Shown in pieces: positions 1-7,811 of a stretch of 48,166 nt of DNA. The notes below the pieces were generated by a model. That model did not search any database, was not told where the DNA came from, and saw nothing but the letters and a program-made list of their open reading frames with translations. The translations under genes were made by a program, and so were the position numbers. Each line of letters starts with the position of its first letter. The first letter of the stretch is position 1. Source of the DNA: an uncultured Ignavibacteria bacterium (GTDB lineage: Bacteria > Bacteroidota > Ignavibacteria > Tepidaquicellales > Tepidaquicellaceae); contig CALEVL010000027.1 of the NCBI GenBank assembly GCA_937924675.1, forward strand, positions 1 through 48,166, given 5' to 3'.

Positions 1-84
1 CATACACGGGGAAGACTCTTCCATGCACGGGGAAAACTCTTCCATGCACGGGGAAGACTCTTCCATGCACGGGGAAAACATTTC
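1..84. repeat. 21-bp tandem repeat, four units
   Basis: Four consecutive 21-bp units lie at 1-21, 22-42, 43-63 and 64-84, with core CATGCACGGGGAARACTCTTC. Units 1 and 3 carry GAAGACTCTTC, a perfect odd palindrome. Unit 2 carries GAAAACTCTTC and unit 4 a degraded tail, so the true period may be 42 bp. The array touches the window edge and may continue to the left. There are no spacers, so it is not a CRISPR array. Its function is not recognised. Confidence 0.9.
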
Positions 85-182
85 ATCAACAAATTTGACA
101 CTTTACTAAGGTGAAAAGATTTATGCCGCTGTTGGTCTTAACCCGCATCAACAATTTCTCCGATCAAAATGTAAATATTCCA

Positions 183-198
183 GCGGGCGAGACCCCGC
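183..198. repeat. GC-rich hairpin (REP-like)
   Basis: Arms GCGGG (183-187) and CCCGC (194-198) enclose a 6-nt loop. The hairpin stands out against AT-rich surroundings and resembles the second hairpin 30 bp downstream. It is probably a small dispersed palindromic element; no T-run follows, so it is not an intrinsic terminator. Confidence 0.55.
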
Positions 199-227
199 CT
201 GAAGAGATTGTACTTGATTAACCGACT

Positions 228-245
228 GCGGGCAGGCCCGCCTGC
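228..245. repeat. GC-rich hairpin with two alternative pairings
   Basis: GCGGGC (228-233) and GCCCGC (236-241) form a perfect 6-bp inverted repeat with a 2-nt loop. An alternative fold pairs GCAGG (232-236) with CCTGC (241-245). It shares the GCGGG/CCCGC core with the hairpin at 183-198, so the two are probably the same REP-like family. Confidence 0.6.
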
Positions 246-327
246 AGAAGGAGATTCGTAACGAGGGGAACGTTGTTTGACTTAACTTTTCTGCTCCTCA
301 CTCTAACTTGTCAAATCTTGCAAGCGA

Positions 328-407
328 TACGGCATCATCGCAATTTTCAATTCTTAATTCTCAACTCTCAATTTTTCCCGAAGGTACGGCTTCGCCGCAA
401 CTTTTAA
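328..407. repeat. Composite direct repeat, two copies 57 bp apart
   Basis: TACGGCATCATCGCAATTTTC begins the copy at 328-350 and TACGGCTTCGCCGCAACTTTT the copy at 385-407 (only the first bases are given). The copies differ by a few substitutions, and each runs into a TTCAA/TTTAA pyrimidine-rich tail. They look like modules of a dispersed intergenic repeat. Confidence 0.55.
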
Positions 408-470
408 CTTTCAACTTGGATAATATGTATTTCTATAAAGCATTATTATAACTATTTTGCAACAACTTAA

Positions 471-478
471 TAAGTTTG
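471..478 (+). promoter_or_regulatory. Possible Bacteroidota-type -7 element
   Basis: TAAGTTTG matches the Bacteroidota sigma-A -7 consensus TAnnTTTG and ends 20 bp before the start codon at 499. A TTG (457-459) lies upstream but only 11 bp away, shorter than the usual -33/-7 spacing. The promoter assignment is therefore tentative. Confidence 0.3.
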
Positions 479-498
479 AGTAAAGTAAATTAATAACG

Positions 499-1146
499 AT
501 GAAGATTTTTATCGACACCGCCAATCTTGACGAAATAAAGCAGGCGGCGGATATGGGAATTCTTGACGGAGTTACAACAAACCCATCATTAGTATCCAAA
601 GAAGGACATAAGGATTTCAAAAGCATGCTTGAAAAGATCGTTGCCATAGTTGACGGCGACATCAGCGCGGAAGTCGTATCTGTTACATGTGATGAAATGG
701 TCAAAGAAGGCAGAGAACTTGCAAAGATTCACAAGAACATAGTGGTCAAAGTACCGTTAATTGCAGAAGGTCTCAAAGCTGTTAAGATATTCAGTGCTGA
801 AGATATCAGGACAAATGTTACATTGTGCTTTTCCCCGTCTCAGGCCTTGCTTGCCGCAAAAGCCGGAGCATACATCATAAGCCCTTTTGTGGGACGCCTT
901 GATGATATTTCACAAAACGGTATGGAGTTGATTTCTCAGATCATCCAAATCTATGACAATTACGGATATCCGACACAGGTATTGGTTGCATCCGTAAGAC
1001 ATCCTATACACTTTGTTGAAAGCGCAATGATGGGAGCAGATATTGCAACTATGCCATTTAAAGTGATCGAACAACTCGTGAAACATCCGCTCACTGATAT
1101 CGGACTGAATAAGTTTCTTGATGACTGGAAAAAACTGAACGGCTGA
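499..1146 (+). CDS. fsa: Transaldolase / fructose-6-phosphate aldolase family protein
   Basis: This 215-residue protein is a full-length member of the short transaldolase family (TalC/FSA/MipB), cytosolic class I aldolases that use a Schiff-base lysine. It starts MKIFIDTANLDEIK, carries DGVTTNPSL (23-31), and has IVVKVP with the expected catalytic Lys84. SPFVGRLDDI and HPLTD near the C-terminus are also family hallmarks. Most bacterial members act as transaldolase in the non-oxidative pentose phosphate pathway and a few as fructose-6-phosphate aldolase; sequence alone does not decide. ATG start. gcvT begins 20 bp downstream, so co-transcription is likely. Confidence 0.93.
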   Translation: MKIFIDTANLDEIKQAADMGILDGVTTNPSLVSKEGHKDFKSMLEKIVAIVDGDISAEVVSVTCDEMVKEGRELAKIHKNIVVKVPLIAEGLKAVKIFSAEDIRTNVTLCFSPSQALLAAKAGAYIISPFVGRLDDISQNGMELISQIIQIYDNYGYPTQVLVASVRHPIHFVESAMMGADIATMPFKVIEQLVKHPLTDIGLNKFLDDWKKLNG

Positions 1147-1166
1147 TCACATAATTTTTTATTACA

Positions 1167-2249
1167 TTGAAGAAGACAGCTTTTTATAATATTCACAAAG
1201 CACTTGGAGCAAAGATAGTCCCATTTGCCGGTTACGAAATGCCCATTCAATATGAGGGAATTATTGCAGAACACAAAACAGTAAGAGAGTCTGTTGGTGT
1301 ATTTGATGTCTCGCACATGGGTGAAGTTGAAGTGCGCGGCAAGGATGCATTTGATTTTGTTCAAAGAATAACGACAAATGACGTTTCCAAACTCGAAAAA
1401 GGAGATGTTCAGTATTCTGCAATGTGTCTGAAAAACGGCGGCATAGTTGATGATTTGCTTGTTTATAATCTTGGAGATCATTACATGCTCGTTATCAACG
1501 CTTCAAACATTGATAAGGACATAAAATGGATGGAAGAAAATCTTTCCGGCGATGTGACCCTGAAAAACATCTCGGATGAAACTTCCCTGCTTGCAGTGCA
1601 GGGGAAGAATTCCATACACACTCTTCAGAAGCTTACTGACACTGATCTTTCGGCAATTGAGTATTACAAGTTTGTACAAGGCAAAGTTGCCGGGCAGGAT
1701 GTTATAATCTCTCACACCGGATATACAGGAGAAAAGATCTGTTTTGAGATCTATTCTTCTTCCGATGTTGAAAAATCGGAAGCGCTTTGGAATGCAATCT
1801 TCGAAGCTGGCAAAGAGTACAACATCAAGCCGGTAGGACTTGGAGCGAGAGATACACTGAGACTCGAATACGCTTTCCGCTTATATGGGAATGACATGGA
1901 CGAAAACTATAATACAATTGAAGCAGGCCTTGGTTGGATAACAAAACCGGAAAAGGGTGAATTCAACGGTAAGGAAAGAATTCTCGAGGCAAAAGCAAAT
2001 CCCGGAAGGAAGCTTGTAGGGTTTATGCTTGAAGACAGAATGGTAGCCCGCCATGGACAGGAAGTTTATTCCGGTGATACCAGGATCGGTGTTGTTACAA
2101 GCGGAAGCTTATCGCCGATGCTGAACAAGAATATCGGACTTGCATACATTGACAAAGGTTTCAACAAGATCGGCACTCCCATAGAGATCTTGCTGAGAGA
2201 CAAGCGACTGAAGGCAAAAGTTGTTAAAACACCATTTCTCGAAGGATAA
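1167..2249 (+). CDS. gcvT: Glycine cleavage system aminomethyltransferase (T protein)
   Basis: At 360 residues this is normal length for GcvT, which transfers the aminomethyl carbon from the lipoylated H protein to tetrahydrofolate, yielding 5,10-methylene-THF and ammonia. It opens with KKTAFYNIHKALGAKIVPFAGYEM-type sequence, followed by GVFDVSHMGE (about 43-52), GYTGE in the middle, and the C-terminal barrel with GVVTSGSLSP. The start is TTG at 1167, chosen because the canonical N-terminus begins there. The P, H and L proteins are not in this window. It sits 20 bp after the transaldolase gene, too close for a glycine riboswitch between them. Confidence 0.95.
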   Translation: MKKTAFYNIHKALGAKIVPFAGYEMPIQYEGIIAEHKTVRESVGVFDVSHMGEVEVRGKDAFDFVQRITTNDVSKLEKGDVQYSAMCLKNGGIVDDLLVYNLGDHYMLVINASNIDKDIKWMEENLSGDVTLKNISDETSLLAVQGKNSIHTLQKLTDTDLSAIEYYKFVQGKVAGQDVIISHTGYTGEKICFEIYSSSDVEKSEALWNAIFEAGKEYNIKPVGLGARDTLRLEYAFRLYGNDMDENYNTIEAGLGWITKPEKGEFNGKERILEAKANPGRKLVGFMLEDRMVARHGQEVYSGDTRIGVVTSGSLSPMLNKNIGLAYIDKGFNKIGTPIEILLRDKRLKAKVVKTPFLEG

Positions 2250-2310
2250 ACAGAGTAATGTCAACCGGCAGAAGTTCCGGGGGCAAGATGCAATTAAGTA
2301 AACACAATTG

Positions 2311-3141
2311 ATGAAAAGAATTGAAATCCTTTTAACGCCGGCACAGATATCAGACGAGCTGACGCTTAAGGACAAGAACATAATAGTAATTGATGTACTG
2401 CGTGCAACTACTACTATAACAATTGCATTGGCAAATGGCGCTAAGGAAATCATTCCTACTGAGAATATTGCTACGGCAGTAAGAGTTGCAAAGGGATCCA
2501 AGAATTCCATTCTCTGCGGAGAGCGTAACGGCAGAGTGATCGACGGTTTCACATTGGGTAATTCGCCTCTTGAATACACAACCGAAGAGATCAAAGACAA
2601 AGCACTGATCTTCAGCACAACGAACGGAACACAATCGATCATGAAGTCGAAATTTTCCAAGAATTGTCTTCTTGCAAGCTTTGTAAACATGTCTGCGGTT
2701 GTGGATTATGTAAATGCTCTTGATGAAGATTTTATCATCATCTGTTCAGGCAAGCTGAGTGACTTTTGTCTGGAAGATGCCGTATGCGCAGGCATGCTTC
2801 TGAACAAGTTGAACGTTGGTAGAAATCTCGAACTGCTTGATTCAGAAATTGCAGCAATGAATCTTGCAAATGATCTTGCCATGTTGCTCAATATTCCATC
2901 TCAGGAGAAGATTCTCAGACTTTTCAATATCTCCGAACATGGAAAATATCTTGCCCAGATAGGTTTTGAAAAGGATCTGGAGATATGCTCAAAAATAGAT
3001 TCTTATCCTATAATTCCTTTATTCAGGAACGGCGTGATCAGACTGAAAGAGCAATTTGACAGCGAAGGTGATCAGAAATCTAAAATGAAAAGGGTTAACA
3101 TCGGGATAAAGCGGGAGGAAAAGCAGAAGTTAGGCGATTGA
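2311..3141 (+). CDS. comB: 2-phosphosulfolactate phosphatase (ComB family)
   Basis: This roughly 276-residue protein belongs to the ComB family, Mg2+-dependent phosphatases that convert 2-phosphosulfolactate to sulfolactate. The family is known from coenzyme M synthesis in archaea but is also common in bacteria, where its substrate is often unproven. Visible motifs are IDVLRATTTI (around 27-36), GERNGRVIDGFTLGNSP (about 71-87) and STTNGTQ (about 102-108). A TTG lies immediately before the ATG at 2311; I prefer the ATG. No other CoM or sulfolactate genes are nearby, so the physiological role here is open. Confidence 0.88.
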   Translation: MKRIEILLTPAQISDELTLKDKNIIVIDVLRATTTITIALANGAKEIIPTENIATAVRVAKGSKNSILCGERNGRVIDGFTLGNSPLEYTTEEIKDKALIFSTTNGTQSIMKSKFSKNCLLASFVNMSAVVDYVNALDEDFIIICSGKLSDFCLEDAVCAGMLLNKLNVGRNLELLDSEIAAMNLANDLAMLLNIPSQEKILRLFNISEHGKYLAQIGFEKDLEICSKIDSYPIIPLFRNGVIRLKEQFDSEGDQKSKMKRVNIGIKREEKQKLGD

Positions 3142-3169
3142 TGGTATTTGCAAAACAAATTTTCATTGA

Positions 3170-5734
3170 ATGAAAAGCAGCAAAGTATCACGAACGCGTG
3201 AGAGAAAGGGCAGTGTAAGAAAGAAAAACTCTGTCTCTAAGAACAATTCCTCTCAGGAAGATTTCAGCATCTCGGCTGAAGTGAAATTGCAATTTCTCGG
3301 ATTTCTGTTTGCTCTGTTCGGAATATTATTATTCCTTTCCATTGTTTCGTACTCCTATAAAGACCAGGCAACACTTCAGAGTCTTAAGATCATAGACATT
3401 TTCCGCAAAGAAGCATACTCATCTGCTTATGTTACATTCAACTGGCTTGGCATTGCGGGCGCTTATGCTTCAGAATTTTTTGTAAGTTCATTCTTCGGAT
3501 ACTTCTCTGCGATCGTCGCTGTGGTTCTATTGGCAATTGGCATCAGTCTGTTGAGAAAAAAGCCGCTCGGACGCACAATTCAATTCAGCATTTATTCAAT
3601 TCTGATCATGATCTGCATGGGTTCAATATTCGGACTCTCACGGTTGATGTTCGGAAAGGAAAACATATCACTCTCACTCAGCGGAACTTCAGGCGATTTC
3701 TTCGCGAATATTTTCTATCAGACTCTCGGAAGTGTAGGAGCATCTATTCTTCTCATACTCTCGCTTGGCTTGTTCATTCTTCTGGCAATTGATGGTAATA
3801 TTCTCAGGACATTTGCCAAGATCAAATCATTCTTCGAGAATATGATAGAAAAATACAGAGCTGAAAGAGAAGCTATTGCGGAGGCAAGGGAGAATTCAAT
3901 GTCAGTCACAAATGCCGGAATGAAGGAGACAGGAATGATAGCACAGGATGATGAAGCACTGGAAGTTCTGATGAAAGAAAGAGATAAGATCTTGAAAGTA
4001 AAAAAGACTCCGCGACAAGTTTTGGTTGATGATGAAGGCAAGCAGATCAAAGAAACTGAGATAAACCGTCCTAAGCAGGATCCGCCCGCAGACATAATCA
4101 TACAGGAAAAGAAGCCGAAGACGAAACAGATCGAACCTGTACTTGTTTCTGCAGCAGTTAAAGAGAACATTGATGAAATTGATATTAATCCGGGAAACTC
4201 CAACGAAGTTGAAAGACTCAAAAGTACCAAGGAAGATGACTTCGTTGAGGAGAAACTGGAGAAGTTCATTAAGCCGGGTGTTGATCTGCTGACAGAGCCC
4301 ACTCTGGAAGAATTTGAATCCATTCCGGATGAAGAGCTTACGCAAAACGGAAGACTTCTTCAGGAGAAATTGCTTAAGTTTGGAATTGAGATCGAGAAAG
4401 TGTTTGCTACTCCCGGACCTGTTGTAACATTGTACGAGCTTGTGCCTGCGGCAGATGTAAAACTGTCGAAGATAGAATCACTGCAAGATGACATTGCTCT
4501 TGCAATGAAGGCACGCGGAATAAGAATGATAATTCCTATTCCGGGAAAAGGAACAGTTGGCGTTGAGATACCAAACAAGAAAGCACAATTGGTCAGGATA
4601 AAGTCACTGCTTTCTTCACAGAAGTTTCACGCAAGCAACAAACATCTTCCTGTTGCATTTGGAAAGACCATAGACGGAGAAGTGTTCATAGATGATCTTG
4701 CAAAGATGCCTCACCTTTTGATAGCAGGAGCTACCGGCTCAGGAAAAAGTGTCGGCATAAATACGATCATCGGTAGTCTTCTTTACAAAATGCATCCGTC
4801 GGATCTCAAGTTTGTAATGATAGATCCGAAGAAGATCGAGCTTAGTCTTTATTCAAAACTCAAGAAGCATTTCCTTGCAACATCATCTGACATAAACGAA
4901 AGCATTGTAACGAGTCCTTCTAATGCAGTATCAATACTCAAAAGCGTTGAAGCAGAGATGGAGAACAGGTATGACAAACTTGCCAATGCCGGAGTCAGAA
5001 ACATTGAGGCATACAACCTGAAATATTCCGAAGGAAAACTTCATGACACCGATGCCATAAGACATAAGAAAATGCCTTACATTGTAGTGATAATTGATGA
5101 GCTAGCCGACCTTATGATAACTGCAAAGCGCGAGATTGAAGAACCGATTGCAAGAATTGCACAGATGGCGAGAGCTGTTGGCATTCACCTTATTGTTGCA
5201 ACACAAAGACCGTCGGTTGACGTAATCACCGGAGTAATAAAGGCAAACTTCCCGGTAAGAATTGCATATCAGGTAGCTTCAAAAGTTGATTCAAGAACAA
5301 TACTTGACATGGGAGGCGCAGATCAGCTTCTTAGAAACGGAGACATGCTGTATCTTTCATCTGCATCATCAAAACCTATCCGGATTCAGAATGCTTTCAT
5401 CTCAACCGAAGAGTGCGAGAAGGTTGCAGAGTTTATTGAACAACAGCAGGGATTTTCTAAGCCGTATCTGCTGCCGTCAATAATTGAGAAGAGAGCTGCT
5501 ATGTACGGTGACATGGATGACAGGGATGAACTGTTTATGGAAGCTGCAAGATTGATTTTCAAACTCCAGCAGTGTTCCACTTCAACGCTTCAGAGAAGAC
5601 TTAAACTCGGATATGCCAGAGCTGCAAGAATTGTAGATCAGCTTGAAGAAGCAGGAATAGTCGGACCGAAGAACGGTGCCAACGCAAGAGAAGTGCTTGT
5701 TGTTGATGAGGAAGAATTGGAGAATATACTTTGA
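3170..5734 (+). CDS. ftsK: DNA translocase FtsK/SpoIIIE
   Basis: This 854-residue septal DNA pump clears chromosome ends during division and activates XerCD recombination. A basic N-terminus is followed by four transmembrane segments (about 41-62, 95-128, 136-158, 180-207), an acidic/charged linker (about 215-390), then the motor. The motor has Walker A GATGSGKS (520-527), Walker B VVIIDELADLM (about 637-647), and the typical MARAVGIHLIVATQRPSVD stretch. The C-terminal ~65 residues form the winged-helix gamma domain that reads KOPS sites. The length is typical of Bacteroidota FtsK. ATG start, 28 bp after comB. Confidence 0.97.
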   Translation: MKSSKVSRTRERKGSVRKKNSVSKNNSSQEDFSISAEVKLQFLGFLFALFGILLFLSIVSYSYKDQATLQSLKIIDIFRKEAYSSAYVTFNWLGIAGAYASEFFVSSFFGYFSAIVAVVLLAIGISLLRKKPLGRTIQFSIYSILIMICMGSIFGLSRLMFGKENISLSLSGTSGDFFANIFYQTLGSVGASILLILSLGLFILLAIDGNILRTFAKIKSFFENMIEKYRAEREAIAEARENSMSVTNAGMKETGMIAQDDEALEVLMKERDKILKVKKTPRQVLVDDEGKQIKETEINRPKQDPPADIIIQEKKPKTKQIEPVLVSAAVKENIDEIDINPGNSNEVERLKSTKEDDFVEEKLEKFIKPGVDLLTEPTLEEFESIPDEELTQNGRLLQEKLLKFGIEIEKVFATPGPVVTLYELVPAADVKLSKIESLQDDIALAMKARGIRMIIPIPGKGTVGVEIPNKKAQLVRIKSLLSSQKFHASNKHLPVAFGKTIDGEVFIDDLAKMPHLLIAGATGSGKSVGINTIIGSLLYKMHPSDLKFVMIDPKKIELSLYSKLKKHFLATSSDINESIVTSPSNAVSILKSVEAEMENRYDKLANAGVRNIEAYNLKYSEGKLHDTDAIRHKKMPYIVVIIDELADLMITAKREIEEPIARIAQMARAVGIHLIVATQRPSVDVITGVIKANFPVRIAYQVASKVDSRTILDMGGADQLLRNGDMLYLSSASSKPIRIQNAFISTEECEKVAEFIEQQQGFSKPYLLPSIIEKRAAMYGDMDDRDELFMEAARLIFKLQQCSTSTLQRRLKLGYARAARIVDQLEEAGIVGPKNGANAREVLVVDEEELENIL

Positions 5735-5796
5735 TGACTTTGGTAATTTAAATGTTTAATTGTTTCAGTAATTTTCAAACGATCCGCCAATAATTT

Positions 5797-6912
5797 TCAT
5801 TCCCACTTAAACACCTTCACAGCGATCGCGTAAACGACAACTCCCCAGGCAAGCAATATTCCTATTGACGGCAATACATCCAGAATCGTTGCCCCTTCAA
5901 ATGATATCTCGCGCAAGCTCTGATTCAGATATGTTAGCGGAAGCACCTTGCTTACAGGCTGAAGCCACTCGGGAAAATTTGAAATAGGAAAGAATGTTCC
6001 CGCAAGAAGAAACTGCGGGAGAGTGATTAGATTTGCTATTGCAGGCACAGAGCTTTCATTCTTTGCAATTCCTGAGACAACGAATCCGAATCCCAGGAAT
6101 ACTGTCAAAGCAATGATCGAAAGCAGAAGCATATTCACGAAAGTCGTGAAACCGTTAACCAGCGTAAAGCCAAAGAACAGCGCTCCGATCAGGATGATGA
6201 TAATTGCACTCATCATAGAGAAAGTCAGGCGGCTAAGGCATTCGCTTATTATGATGTAGAGTTTTTTTACGGGCGTTGCAAAAAATCTTTTTATTACAAG
6301 TGTCTGTCTCAGACTAATAAAAATAAATGCCGTTCCAAATACTCCTGCACTAAGCAAAGAGAATCCAAGTTGTCCCGGCAGTATGAAATCAATCGTTTTG
6401 AATTTTCTTCCCTCAACAACCTGTTCTTTGAGTTCGGCAAATGATCTTCCGGTCGGATTGATTGCAAGATTCTGTTTGTCTATTACCTGATTCAGGATCA
6501 TCCTCAGCATTGCTCCGAATTCCGGTGAAGCGCTTGTCGTCTTTAGCTCAGCAACAAACTGCGGATTTCCGGATGGGTCTTTCGTAACCTTTATGAGTCC
6601 GTCAATTCTGCCTTTGCTGAATTCCGACGCAATCTCCGCATCTGTCTTTCCCTTAACTATGTTGACTGACTTAATCTGAGACAATGATTCAATTATCGGA
6701 TTGTTCATGTCAGATGATGAGTCAATCGCAACATCTATCCTGAAGCTTCCTCCGCTTATGAACCCGAATACTATGATAAATATCAAAGGGAAAAGAAGAT
6801 TGAAAATAACTGCAGACGGGTTTCTGAACAATGCTGTAAGACTTGCTTTCGTAAGAGCAAGCATTGCGCGCATCTGACTATATGGTTTTGCACTACTCAT
6901 CTCTGAGCTCAT
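5797..6912 (-). CDS. ABC-2 type transporter permease
   Basis: This 371-residue membrane subunit pairs with the ATPase encoded immediately upstream. Its layout is that of the DrrB/YhgE-like ABC-2 family: a first TM segment near 37-55, a long extracytoplasmic domain (about 56-175), then five hydrophobic helices to the C-terminus. FLLAGTFFPISNFPEWLQPVSKVLPL is the recognisable end-of-helix ABC-2 motif (positions roughly 305-330). The start overlaps the ATPase gene; ATG codons at 6912 and 6900 are both possible. The substrate cannot be read from sequence; drugs, lipids or polysaccharides are typical of the family. Confidence 0.9.
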   Translation of the reverse strand: MSSEMSSAKPYSQMRAMLALTKASLTALFRNPSAVIFNLLFPLIFIIVFGFISGGSFRIDVAIDSSSDMNNPIIESLSQIKSVNIVKGKTDAEIASEFSKGRIDGLIKVTKDPSGNPQFVAELKTTSASPEFGAMLRMILNQVIDKQNLAINPTGRSFAELKEQVVEGRKFKTIDFILPGQLGFSLLSAGVFGTAFIFISLRQTLVIKRFFATPVKKLYIIISECLSRLTFSMMSAIIIILIGALFFGFTLVNGFTTFVNMLLLSIIALTVFLGFGFVVSGIAKNESSVPAIANLITLPQFLLAGTFFPISNFPEWLQPVSKVLPLTYLNQSLREISFEGATILDVLPSIGILLAWGVVVYAIAVKVFKWE

Positions 6913-7657
6913 GGCCGGTTAATTTTAGAAACACATCTTCAAGAGATGCAAGCTTCTGCTCGCGCTGTTTCGAAAATCCTTTGCTGATAAGATCATCTAT
7001 AAGATTATCAGGAGTGTCAATAGTAATGATCAATCCCTTGTCAATTATGCCTACTCGGTCACAGAGATATTCTGCTTCATCCATGTAGTGCGTTGTCAGC
7101 ATTACCGTAGTGCCTTTCTCTCTTATCTTTCTCACAAGCTCCCAAAGATTTCTGCGCGCCTGCGGATCAAGACCGGTTGTCGGTTCATCAAGAAAAATGA
7201 TTTTCGGATCATTGATAAGAGTAGTACAGATGGAAAATCTCTGCTTCTGTCCGCCTGAGAGATCTTTGTATTTGGATTTTGCCTTTTCATTCAGATCCAC
7301 GATTCCTAGCATTTCATCCGGATTCACATCAACATTATAAAGTCCGGCAAACAATTCTACAAGTTCTGAAAGATGAAGATTCGGATAGTACCCTGCCGCC
7401 TGAAGCTGAACGCCTATGATGCCTTTGATTGCATTGCTATCTTTATCAACCGAGAGCCCATCTATAAATACTTCACCGGAAGTCTTTTCCCGAAGAGTCT
7501 CCATAATCTCAAGAGTCGTGGTCTTCCCTGCTCCGTTAGGTCCAAGCAATCCGAAAATCTCGCCTTCCTTCACGTCGAAACTTATTCCATTAACAGCCGT
7601 GAAGTCTCCGTACTTCTTTATCAGATTTTTAACTTCTATTATCTTCTTCAAATCCAT
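6893..7657 (-). CDS. ABC transporter ATP-binding protein (ABC-2 exporter)
   Basis: This 254-residue nucleotide-binding subunit shows Walker A GPNGAGKT (about 38-45), signature LSGGQKQR (about 133-140), Walker B IIFLDEPTTGLD (about 152-163) and the H-loop LTTHYMDEAE. The pattern matches the CcmA/DrrA class that energises ABC-2 exporters. It is the first gene of a two-gene unit whose stop overlaps the permease start by up to 20 bp, indicating translational coupling. A pyrimidine-rich intergenic tract lies directly upstream (7709-7810). Confidence 0.95.
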   Translation of the reverse strand: MDLKKIIEVKNLIKKYGDFTAVNGISFDVKEGEIFGLLGPNGAGKTTTLEIMETLREKTSGEVFIDGLSVDKDSNAIKGIIGVQLQAAGYYPNLHLSELVELFAGLYNVDVNPDEMLGIVDLNEKAKSKYKDLSGGQKQRFSICTTLINDPKIIFLDEPTTGLDPQARRNLWELVRKIREKGTTVMLTTHYMDEAEYLCDRVGIIDKGLIITIDTPDNLIDDLISKGFSKQREQKLASLEDVFLKLTGHELRDE

Positions 7658-7708
7658 TCAATGTTTTCAATTCTCTGATACAATACAAGGTGACCACCTA
7701 ACTCGACA

Positions 7709-7811
7709 CTTTCAATTTTCCACTTTCCATTCTCCATTCTCCATCTTCCACTTTCCATTTTCCACTTCTCGCTCTCTATTTTTAATTCTTAATTCTTAAT
7801 TTTTAATTATC
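7709..7811. repeat. Degenerate pyrimidine-rich tandem tract
   Basis: About 100 bp of near-pure pyrimidine/A sequence is built from short variants of TTCCA(C/T)TTTCCA, then TTCTTAATTCTTAATT. It begins upstream of the ABC exporter start and runs to the stop codon of the aldehyde dehydrogenase gene. The TTCTTAATT module also occurs at 350-360, so this is a dispersed low-complexity repeat rather than a gene part. Confidence 0.75.

Larger units (their letters stand above)
85..470. other. Gene-free, repeat-rich leader region
   Basis: I see no credible coding frame here. The stretch holds two GC-rich hairpins (183-198 and 228-241) and a composite direct repeat (328-350 and 385-407), each copy followed by AT-rich pyrimidine runs such as TTCAATTCTTAATTC. 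The content resembles small dispersed intergenic repeats rather than a regulatory RNA. Confidence 0.7.

Noticed and set aside
1..84. Tandem repeats as a CRISPR array
   Set aside because: Units abut directly with no spacers, are only 21 bp, and no cas gene occurs in the window.
1147..1166. Glycine riboswitch upstream of gcvT
   Set aside because: Only 20 bp separate the transaldolase stop from the gcvT start, far too short for the aptamer.
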